DNA from: Haliscomenobacter sp.
Lineage (GTDB): Bacteria > Bacteroidota > Bacteroidia > Chitinophagales > Saprospiraceae
Direction: 5' to 3'
DNA: 64,000 nt
NCBI GenBank assembly: GCA_016713275.1
Contig: JADJPL010000006.1
Location: 1-64,000, forward strand
The notes beneath the pieces were generated by a model. It searched no databases and was not told the origin of the DNA. It saw nothing but the letters and a program-made list of their open reading frames with translations. The position numbers were made by a program, and so were the translations under genes. Within the stretch, counting starts at the first letter, position 1. Each line of letters starts with the position of its first letter. Below, one piece after another: positions 56,626 through 64,000 of this stretch.

Positions 56626-56840
56626 CCAGGGCCTGTCTCAAAAGATGGTTTTGCCTAATGCAGTAAAAAAATGGTTTCTTGGGGCTGTCTCAAAAGACCA
56701 TTTTCGCCCTTGGCTGCCAAAAAATATTTTCTTTTTTCAATTCTTTTTAAAATTGCAAAGCAATTTTTAAAAAGAATTGAAAAAAGAAAATAAAATTTCA
56801 CGCCGGGAGCAAAGAAGGGTCTTTTGAGACCAGCCCAGGC
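56626..56840. mobile_element. MITE-like element with long hairpin core
   Basis: Two copies of a CTGTCTCAAAAGA arm on the left (GGGCCTGTCTCAAAAGA from 56629, and GGGGCTGTCTCAAAAGACC from 56681) face an inverted GGTCTTTTGAGACCAGCCC on the right (56818-56836). The core, 56726-56756 against 56760-56791, is an A/T-rich stem of 31-32 bp with one bulge and a 3-base loop. No ORF. It separates the secreted protein and the TetR gene; the arm is shared with the element at 30.6 kb. Confidence 0.68.
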
Positions 56841-56844
56841 GTTG

Positions 56845-57546
56845 CTAGTTTTGCAAAGGCTTCGGCGCCGAACCGTCGAGAATGGAAAACGCGAAATGGC
56901 ACAACAATGCTTTCGCATCCGCATACTCTTGGTTTCCATTGGAAATATCCGTTAAAGAAGGCAGGTGTTGGGCAAAGAAAATATGGTCTTTGGCCATTTC
57001 CAGCAGCGTACTGGCCAGCGCTTTGGGGTATTGGAAACCCGGATTGATTTCGCTGATAATCCCGGCGATGGTTTTGCTCAGCGATTTATAAGTAAGAAAA
57101 AATCCCTGTTTATTCTCTTCGTCTACCTTTTTGGTATGGTATGCCTTTGCGGATTCCGACACGACGATTCGGTATAACACATCTTCATCCACCCAGTCGA
57201 TCGCCTCATCCCGAAGCGCCGCATCGACGATTGTAGAAATGGCAATGAGGAGCTTTTCCCGCGGATCGGGAATGTTTTTGGTATTGACCTCGATCAGGTA
57301 GCGCATCCATTCCCAATACCAGCAAAGCAGGTACACCAGCAGCCGGTGTTTGTTTTCGAAATACCGGTAGATGGACGCCTCGGTTGAGCGGATGCGCTGG
57401 GCCAGTTTCTTGAACGTAAAATCCTCGAAGCCGATCTCATCAATCAGATGGATGCTGTGCTGAATGATGCTTCTGCCCAATTTGGTATCCTGGGGATCCC
57501 GGATATACAGATTCTCGTTGAGTTGAATTTGAATATTGACCCCCAT
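56845..57546 (-). CDS. TetR/AcrR family transcriptional regulator
   Basis: DNA-binding repressor, 233 residues. Seen: the N-terminal helix-turn-helix region IIQHSIHLIDEIGFEDFTFKKLAQRIRSTEASIYRYFENKHRLLVYL, then an all-helical ligand-binding half. TetR proteins usually sense a small molecule and repress adjacent genes. It is the last gene of an apparent minus-strand operon, 12 bases after the SulP transporter, so it may regulate anion transport and the antiporter. The effector is unknown. Confidence 0.9.
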   Translation of the reverse strand: MGVNIQIQLNENLYIRDPQDTKLGRSIIQHSIHLIDEIGFEDFTFKKLAQRIRSTEASIYRYFENKHRLLVYLLCWYWEWMRYLIEVNTKNIPDPREKLLIAISTIVDAALRDEAIDWVDEDVLYRIVVSESAKAYHTKKVDEENKQGFFLTYKSLSKTIAGIISEINPGFQYPKALASTLLEMAKDHIFFAQHLPSLTDISNGNQEYADAKALLCHFAFSILDGSAPKPLQN

Positions 57547-57558
57547 AGGCTGCCCTTT

Positions 57559-59259
57559 TTAGCTTTTGATTCGATCCCGAAGGTTTTGCTTTAACCAAAC
57601 GGTACCATCCTGAAATGTTGGAAAATTCAATTCGGCTGGAACGAGCCCCGGCACGAGGTTAATCCCGGCCAGCATGTCTTTGGGCTGGCCGCGAAGGCCT
57701 GTTACCGCCACCGTGATGTTTTGCGCATGGAGATCCGACACCGCTTCTTCCAGAGCGTATAATCCGGATTGGTCTACATACGGAACCCGTCCCATCCGGA
57801 TGATGACGACTTTAATATGCGGTTTGGACCGTATGATTTCCTGGAACCGGGAAGCGAATCCAAAAAACAAAGGGCCATCGAGGTGCTTGATGAAAACCAG
57901 ATCGCCAAACTGCTGAAGCAAGTCGGGGTCCTCATCCGCCCAGGGCAATTCCTGGGCATACGTCTGCAGTGGCGCTGAAAGCGTTCTCCCCTCTACGACA
58001 TCGGCAATATTTTTCATAAACAGAAGGGCAGCGAGAATCAGGCCGATGGCCACCGCTTCCAGCAACCCGACAAAAACGGTGATGATCAGGACCAAAATCA
58101 TGATCACGGCATCCGCTCTTGGGATGCTTCGGATATGGTTCAAGCCTTTATAGTCGATAATCCCAATGCCCACCGTCAACAGAATGCCTGCCAAAACCGG
58201 GTTGGGGATATTTCCTACCAACGGGCCAAGCCCCAGTAAAATCGCCAGCAACAACAACCCGGCGACTACCCCGGTAATGCGGGTACGGCCCCCCGACTGA
58301 ATATTGATTACGGTCCGCATCGTGGCGCCCGCCCCCGGCAACCCGCCAAGGAACGCCGCAGCTATATTCCCAAGGCCCTGACCAACCAATTCCTGGTTGC
58401 TGTCGTGCCTGGTTTTAGACAGGTTATCAGCGATGACAGAAGTTAGCAAGGAATCTATCGCTCCCAAAGCGGCCAGTGTAAACCCATACTGAAAAACAAA
58501 AGCGAGGTTGTTGGGGTCAATCAACGCGGCCCAGAACGAGAGCTGGAGTTTGGGAAGCCCTTTCGGAACCCCTCCCGGTGTACTATCTGCAATCAGGCTC
58601 ACCTGCCCGTCCTGGAGAAAAACATAGGCCAGTCCCGAAATCAGGATCAGCGCGATCAAAGACCCCGGGATTACCTTGGTAATTTTGGGGAAGAAGTAAA
58701 TGATCGCAATCGTCGCAGCGGCTAAAAGTACAGCATACCCGTTGAAGATCTCCGGGATACGACCGAGGTTCATCACCACCCCTAAAGCGCCTCCTGCCGG
58801 GGAGGGCGCTCCCAAAAGGGGGAAAAGCTGCGTTATGATAATGATCACTCCGATCCCGCTCATAAATCCAGAAACTACCGGATAAGGAATATATTTAATA
58901 TACCTGCCTGCGCCAATGACGCCGAAAAGTAGCTCGATCAGTCCGCCAAGGAAAAAGGTCGCAACGACCAGGGGCATGGCCTCTTCAATCCCCCCTCCAA
59001 ACGCAATCGCTTTTCCGATCACTACCGCGGATACTACCGTCATCGGCGCAGTCGGGCCGCTGATTTGCGTTGGCGTGCCCCCAAACACTGCAGCCACTAT
59101 TCCCAATGCAATCGCCCCATAAAGCCCAGCAATAGCTCCTAATTCCGTTTGAGCGCCGAATGCCAGCGCAAGCGGAAAAGCAACGATGCCTGCTGTTATT
59201 CCACCAAAAAGATCTCCGCGAAAGTGGGTCAAATCCCACCGAAGTAAATGTTTCATGTT
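57559..59259 (-). CDS. SulP family inorganic anion transporter with STAS domain
   Basis: Inner-membrane transporter, about 566 residues from the ATG at 59259 (MKHLLRWDLTHFRGDLFGG). Seen: SulP N-terminal signature (GIVAFPLALAFGAQTELGAIAGLYGAIALGI), QISGPTAPMTVVSAV, many membrane helices and a C-terminal STAS domain with PYVDQSGLYALEEAVSDL. SulP carriers transport sulfate, bicarbonate or other anions. Between this and the preceding antiporter is about 190 bases without another gene. The TetR gene follows. Not a frameshift victim. Confidence 0.93.
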   Translation of the reverse strand, partial: NMKHLLRWDLTHFRGDLFGGITAGIVAFPLALAFGAQTELGAIAGLYGAIALGIVAAVFGGTPTQISGPTAPMTVVSAVVIGKAIAFGGGIEEAMPLVVATFFLGGLIELLFGVIGAGRYIKYIPYPVVSGFMSGIGVIIIITQLFPLLGAPSPAGGALGVVMNLGRIPEIFNGYAVLLAAATIAIIYFFPKITKVIPGSLIALILISGLAYVFLQDGQVSLIADSTPGGVPKGLPKLQLSFWAALIDPNNLAFVFQYGFTLAALGAIDSLLTSVIADNLSKTRHDSNQELVGQGLGNIAAAFLGGLPGAGATMRTVINIQSGGRTRITGVVAGLLLLAILLGLGPLVGNIPNPVLAGILLTVGIGIIDYKGLNHIRSIPRADAVIMILVLIITVFVGLLEAVAIGLILAALLFMKNIADVVEGRTLSAPLQTYAQELPWADEDPDLLQQFGDLVFIKHLDGPLFFGFASRFQEIIRSKPHIKVVIIRMGRVPYVDQSGLYALEEAVSDLHAQNITVAVTGLRGQPKDMLAGINLVPGLVPAELNFPTFQDGTVWLKQNLRDRIKS

Positions 59260-59447
59260 GGTAAAAGGCAATAGCATGCCTATCGCATTTGATTAAAAAA
59301 CCTGGTACCTTGAAATAATGTTCGCAAAATAACAACCCAAATGGCAGTGCATGGTAATCCTAATCACAAAAAAAACATAGAAATGGCTGATTTAAAATGG
59401 ATTATCTTGGGGGTAGGTCGCCTTCGAAGCGCCAGATGGCGTTGGGG

Positions 59448-61281
59448 CTACCCTTCCAGCTTTTTCCCCAAATAAACCAAATAAAAGACGCCGGGAGCAA
59501 ACTGGAAATGCTCCAAGTCAAATGGGATAGGGTGTATTTCGCCCTGGCTGTCTTTCACGAATACCGGGATTTGTTGAACCGCCACCCCCATGCCAGCCAT
59601 GACGGCAAACAGATCCGATTTCTGACTGAACGCTTTCTCGTGCACAAACGGAAAATCCCGGACGACTTCGTTCAAATTCAAAAAATCATCGGTGTAAGAA
59701 AGCAGTCCTTCCCTGGGCCTGTCTTCCGGCAGCATTTTTAGTTCTTCGGGGGAAATCAACCGAAACGCTCCGTTTTCCCCAAATTCATTCTGATATCGGG
59801 TCACTGCAAATTGGTTCAGTTCAACACTGCTGGTCATCGCTAATAAAAAACCCATATCCGCCAGATCGATTTGTTCTGCCAAATCATCCGAATAAATATT
59901 CGCCGGGATTGCCTCTAATCCCTGCGATCTGGCTTGGCGTATGCTGCCTTCGTTGCTATCTACCAACACGACATGGCGCTGGTTGTCCCTCAGATATGTC
60001 GCCAGAAGGCGGGCCGCCTGATTGGCCCGACGATCAAAATGCCCCGGGAAGCGACCAGGCATACCCCAAGCCCTTTGGCCACCGGACGGACCGTTAGTGC
60101 AATCAGCAAAACCGTACCCATCACGACCATGAACACCATGGGGTGATATACTCCGCATCTTCAATGCCCAGTCTGGTAAGCGTTGCGCCAAATAACGACG
60201 CAATGCCCGCAGCCACAATTCCCCGGGGCCCAACCCACGAAATAAACAGTTTTTCAGCGGTTTTCAGGTCCGATCCATTGGTACAGATGATGACGCCAAT
60301 AGGGCGGAGGGCGAAAATAAAAAATCCGAACAGGACGAAACTTCTCCAATTGCTAAACACCAATAGCAGCTCCTCCAGGTCGATTTGTGCGGATAACAGG
60401 ATGAAAAGGATAGAAATGAGTAATACGCTGAGCGATTCTTTGAACAGCAGGATTTCCCGGAACCGGGGAATGTCCAGGTTGCCCATCACCGTCCCCATCA
60501 CCACGACGGAAAGCAATCCGGACTCCTCGGCGACGACATTCGACATCACAAATACCCCCAGCACAAAAGCCAGCGTAAACACATTCAGCAAATAGGAAGG
60601 GATCCAATTGCGGCGGATAAATTGAAATAAGGCCCAGCCGGCAATAGCGCCCAATGCCATCCCCACCAGAATCACCCTTAGGAACGTAATCATCGCCATT
60701 GAGGTAAAGGATACTCCCCCAGCGGAGATAATAAACTCAAAGACCAGCACCGCCAGCAACGCGCCAATGGGATCGATCAGAATGCTTTCCCATTTCAGCA
60801 CCGTTGCCACATTCCGGGTCAAGGGGAGGTTTCGTAATATCGGGGCGATTACCGTCGGGCCGGTCACTACAACCAACCCCGAAAACATAAAGGATACGGG
60901 CCAATTCAGTTGCATGATAAAGTGGGTAGCAAAGCCTCCCCCCAAAAAAGTGATCGCAGATCCCAACGTCACCAGCTTGAGAATCGCTGGTCCTACCCCC
61001 TTGATTTCTGAACGCTTGAGCGTAAGCCCCCCTTCAAACAAAATAATTCCAATAGCCAGGGATACAAAAGAAAACAAGTACTCGCCGGGAAACAGCCCTT
61101 TTCCGGTTCCGGGGTCGTAGATGGGATTGAGCAATTTTTCTCCGGTATCCGTAAACAAGGTCGACAACGGCCCAACTAATAAACCGCTGATTATTAACGG
61201 CAAAATGGAAGGGACCCGGACTTTCCATGCGATCCACTGCGAAAAAATTCCTAAAATGATTATCCCTGCCAGTTCTATCAT
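59448..61281 (-). CDS. CPA1-type cation:proton antiporter with TrkA-N domain (frameshifted)
   Basis: Sodium/potassium-proton antiporter, about 612 residues after repair of two deletions. Seen: about 12 membrane helices with VPSILPLIISGLLVGPLS, FEGGLTLKRSEIKGVGPAIL, GPTVIAPILRNLPL, LKWESILIDPIGALLAV and FISWVGPRGIVAAGIAS, all NhaP/CPA1 motifs. The frame breaks at G-run 60140-60143 (after AEYITP, then MVFMVVMGTVLLIALTVRPV) and at C-run 60026-60028 (before ANQAARLLATYLRDNQRHVV, a TrkA-N Rossmann domain). The C-terminal part is about 210 residues. It heads an operon with SulP and TetR, giving pH and ion homeostasis. Confidence 0.88.
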
Positions 61282-61413
61282 GTTTCCCTGTAGGCTGTTT
61301 GGTTTTTTGCCGGCGTTTCCTGGCCCGACGCCTGGTTTCCGCCAGACCGTAAAGTAATTCTTTTTCCTTTTTTTGGCTCAAAACGGCAACGAGGGTTCCA
61401 AAAAAAAATCCAT

Positions 61414-61421
61414 TAACTTTG
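61414..61421 (+). promoter_or_regulatory. Bacteroidota-type -7 box upstream of prfC
   Basis: TAACTTTG fits TAnnTTTG, about 20 bases before the prfC ATG. Consensus-based. Confidence 0.45.
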
Positions 61422-61440
61422 GGCCTGAAAAAAATAGTCC

Positions 61441-63012
61441 ATGTTAACTGAGCTTCAAAAACGGCGGACGTTCGGAATCATCAGCCACCCGGATGCCGGG
61501 AAAACTACCCTTACCGAAAAACTCCTGCTTTTGGAGGCGCCATTCAGATTGCAGGCGCCGTTAAATCCAACAAGATTAAAAAAGCGCTACCTCCGACTTC
61601 ATGGAGATCGAGCGCCAGCGGGGTATTTCGGTCGCCACCTCGGTCATGGCATTCGACTACCGCGACCTGAAAATCAATATCCTGGACACCCCCGGCCACG
61701 AAGATTTTGCCGAAGACACCTACCGTACCCTCACCGCTGTAGATAGCGCCATCGTCGTGATCGATGTAGCGAAAGGGGTGGAAACCCAGACCGAAAAACT
61801 GGTCAACGTGTGCCGCATGCGCAATACCCCCATCATCGTGTTCGTCAACAAACTCGACCGGGAGGGCAAAGACGCTTTTGATTTGCTGGACGAAATCGAG
61901 AAAAAGCTCAATATTCGCGTAACTCCCCTGAGCTGGCCTATTGGCATGGGGCAACGGTTTAAAGGCGTCTACAGCCTGTACGAAAAAAATTGGTCCTCTT
62001 CCGGCCGCACGGCAAACAGGAAGAAGAAGATAAAATCGAAATCACCGACCTTTCCGGAGATGCGCTCGACAAAAACGTAGGGAAACCAGATGCCGATACC
62101 CTGCGGGAAGAACTCGAGATCGTCCAAACCGTTTATCCGGAATTCAACAGAGACCAGTATTTGTCGGGAGAAGTTTCCCCGGTATTCTTCGGAAGCGCCG
62201 TGAATAACTTCGGCGTCCGGGAACTGCTGGACTGCTTCGTCGAAATCGCGCCCGAGCCTTTGCCCCGATCCACCGAAGAACGCATCGTCAACCCCGAAGA
62301 AGACCAATTCTCCGGGTTTGTGTTCAAGATCCATGCGAATATGGACCCCAACCACCGCGACCGGATCGCGTTCCTCCGAATCTGCTCCGGGAAATTCCAG
62401 CGTAACACCAACTACCTGCACGTCCGCCAGGGCCGGAAAATGAAGTTTTCCAACCCCACCTCCTTCATGGCGGCAAAAAAAACCGTGATCGATGAAGCCT
62501 ATCCGGGGGATGTCATCGGCCTGTACGATTCCGGCAATTTTAAGATCGGAGATTCCCTTACCGAGGGCGAAGCGCTGCACTTCAAGGGGATTCCCAGCTT
62601 TTCTCCCGAACTTTTCCGCTTCGTAAACAATACCGATCCCCTGAAATCCAAACAGCTGGCCAAAGGGTTGGAACAGTTGATGGACGAAGGCGTCGCCCAG
62701 CTTTTTATCCGCGAGTTGGATGGCCGGCGGATTATTGGCACCGTGGGCAACCTGCAGTTCGACGTCATCCAGTACCGTCTCCAGCATGAATACGGCGCGT
62801 CCGTTAGTTACGAACCGCTTTCCATCCATAAAGCGTGCTGGATCACCACCTCCGATGAGGCGGCGATGAAAGAGCTGATCAGCCGGCGCCGGAAAGATAT
62901 CGCGCGCGACAAACACGGCCAGCTGGTCTTCTTGGCAGAATCGGCCTGGGCGCTAAAAATCGCGCAGGAAAATCATCCCAAGGTCGATTTCCATTTCAAA
63001 AGCGAGTTTTGA
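61441..63012 (+). CDS. prfC: Peptide chain release factor 3 (three frameshifts)
   Basis: GTPase RF3 that removes RF1/RF2 from the ribosome, about 525 residues after repair. Seen: G1 ISHPDAGKTTLTEKLL, then FGGAIQIAGAVKS, the switch ERQRGISVATSVMAF, G3 NILDTPGHEDFAEDT, G4 IIVFVNKLDREGKDAFDLL, and the RF3 domain II/III motifs (GMGQRFKGVYSLYEK, PVFFGSAVNNFGVRELLDCFV, RHEYG-like LQHEYGASVSYEPL). Breaks, all single-base deletions: T-run 61529-61532, G near 61586, and A-run 61983-61989. Domains are otherwise intact and collinear, so the gene is likely functional in the organism. It is the clearest example of indel error in the window. Confidence 0.93.
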
Positions 63013-63062
63013 TCGCGGCGCAAACGGCCGTTGGCTCATCCACGCCCCCCAGCTTTTCCTAC

Positions 63063-64000
63063 TTATTTTACCCGTCTCCCTTTCCATTTATAGCTCCCGA
63101 CGAGATTGGACGCCAACCCCACCCAGGCAATATACAGGATATGAAGAGCCTGTGCCGGCCAAAAGACGTTGACCAAGTCATTCCGGCCAAAAAAACGGGC
63201 TGCGGAGCGCAGCATGCGGTAATCGGCCCAGGCTTTGCTACTGATCAGAAAAGCGGGTATTGTCAGCCAGTACCAGGGCAGCCAAAACAGGAGCGCCAAA
63301 CTCAGTAAAATACTCCAGCAAAGAAAGAACACCAACGCCAGAACGGCGGTAATTTTCCAATCGGAGTAGCTTTTCGACTTGGTTCCCCAGCGCACCCGCT
63401 GCCGGAAAAACGCGATCAAAGAGCCCAGCGCCTGGGTGCGTACAGGCTGCGCGGTCTTCAGAAAACCGGTCTGCCCCGGATACCTGGCCATGATCTTGTG
63501 GAGCAGCAGCAGATCGTCGCCCGACGCCAGGCGGGAAATTTCCGAATAGCCCCCGACGGCCTCAAACGCGGCTTTCGAAAACCCGAAAGCCGCGCCGTTC
63601 GCCAAATGGGTTAGCCCCATGCGCATTCCCGCTCCGGTGATCAGCATCATCCCCAACAGGTCGAGCGATTGAAAGCGTTCAAACAAGGAGGCTTCCTCTT
63701 GAAAAGCTACCGGCCCGGTGATGCCATGCCACCCTTTTCGTTCATAACAGGAGGCCATGAGTTCCAGCCAATGCGGGGGAAGAACGCAATCCGCATCCGT
63801 CGTCAGGATGAGTTCGCCTTTGGCTTTGGAGATGCCGGTCTCCAAAGCGCGTTTTTTATAGGCCACAAATCCTTCGGGAAGGGGCGTGCCGGGCGGGCGA
63901 AGAACCGAGATTCGGGAATCGGCAACCTGCAGGGCAATAGCCGCCGTTTCGTCGCTGGAATCATCGTCCACCACGAGCACCTCGAAAAGATGGGCCGGAT
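63063..64000 (-). CDS. Family 2 glycosyltransferase (partial, window edge)
   Basis: Membrane-associated GT-A glycosyltransferase; the N-terminus lies beyond base 64000. Seen: EVLVVDDDSSDETAAIAL (nucleotide-sugar DxD region start), LILTTDADCVLPPHWLELM, the GDDLLLLHKI acceptor motif, the RQRVRWGTKSKS (QxxRW-like) motif, and three C-terminal hydrophobic helices (VLALVFFLCWSILLSLALLF). Such enzymes build surface polysaccharides or glycolipids. The product is anchored in the inner membrane; no partner genes are visible downstream. No frameshift seen in the visible part. Confidence 0.9.
   Translation of the reverse strand, partial: PAHLFEVLVVDDDSSDETAAIALQVADSRISVLRPPGTPLPEGFVAYKKRALETGISKAKGELILTTDADCVLPPHWLELMASCYERKGWHGITGPVAFQEEASLFERFQSLDLLGMMLITGAGMRMGLTHLANGAAFGFSKAAFEAVGGYSEISRLASGDDLLLLHKIMARYPGQTGFLKTAQPVRTQALGSLIAFFRQRVRWGTKSKSYSDWKITAVLALVFFLCWSILLSLALLFWLPWYWLTIPAFLISSKAWADYRMLRSAARFFGRNDLVNVFWPAQALHILYIAWVGLASNLVGSYKWKGRRVK

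Noticed and set aside
61441..63012. Programmed frameshifting in a release factor gene
   Set aside because: Programmed frameshifting is known for prfB, not prfC; here three separate homopolymer deletions occur, and there is no conserved slippery site with a stimulatory structure.
1..64000. tRNA, rRNA, prophage or integrated plasmid
   Set aside because: I read both strands for such signals and saw no convincing tRNA cloverleaf, rRNA stretch, integrase, phage structural gene or replication origin.

Overview
The window looks like a chromosomal stretch from a member of the Bacteroidota, probably Saprospiria or a relative. This placement is inferred from gene content: a PorP/SprF protein, a PD40/OmpA-type protein and a giant repeat adhesin ending in a gliding-motility-type (type B) type IX secretion sorting domain; a TonB-dependent receptor paired with a DUF4249 lipoprotein; many lipoproteins and Bacteroidota-type TAnnTTTG promoter boxes. 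The base composition is moderately GC-rich, except for an AT-richer accessory stretch at about 27.9-32.5 kb. I saw no rRNA, tRNA, CRISPR array, prophage or intact insertion sequence.

Layout. 1-5.3 kb: an ion channel with a TrkA-N start (cut by the window edge), a secreted amidohydrolase, a lactonase-like lipoprotein, lemA and a DUF2207 membrane protein. 5.4-10.1 kb: a 2-oxoacid:ferredoxin oxidoreductase operon whose gamma subunit is fused to a GltD-like flavoprotein and a ferredoxin. 10.1-16.5 kb (minus): moaE, an aspartoacylase-like hydrolase, a probable ATP-grasp protein and a YncE-phosphoesterase lipoprotein. 16.6-21.4 kb: mtnA with a class II aldolase, a membrane protein, a PAS protein coupled to an MBL hydrolase, and an LpxL-type acyltransferase. 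21.5-25.7 kb (minus): S9 peptidase, DinB-like protein, serine hydrolase. 25.9-27.9 kb: adk and obgE. 27.9-32.5 kb: an accessory or decaying island with gene fragments, palindromes, a cysteine-rich secreted peptide and propeller lipoproteins. 32.8-36.2 kb: a kinase-RapZ fusion, a hypothetical protein, mce and a TauE permease. 36.2-44 kb: TonB receptor/DUF4249, O-methyltransferase, FemAB-like protein, threonine dehydratase, beta-helix protein. 44.5-56.6 kb: the type IX adhesin cluster. 56.8-64 kb: TetR, SulP and CPA-antiporter operon, prfC and a partial glycosyltransferase.

Two properties run across the window. First, otherwise well conserved genes are broken by 17 small indels, most in homopolymers, and by two in-frame stops; this looks more like uncorrected long-read sequence error than biology. 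I therefore annotate the reconstructed genes over their full span and state where each breaks. Second, gene boundaries, especially 3' ends, carry structured or low-complexity repeats: a dispersed hairpin element in four places whose second stem varies in sequence while keeping pairing, several microsatellite-like arrays, and two palindromic elements sharing a CTCAAAAGA terminus. Some of these arrays supply the last codons of the neighbouring gene.

How genes work together. The por operon should interconvert 2-oxoacids and acyl-CoA, with the fused flavoprotein offering a route between ferredoxin and NAD(P)H. The PorP, PD40/OmpA and adhesin genes form a surface-adhesion/gliding module. The TonB receptor and DUF4249 lipoprotein form an uptake pair. 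TetR, SulP and the antiporter form an ion-homeostasis operon.
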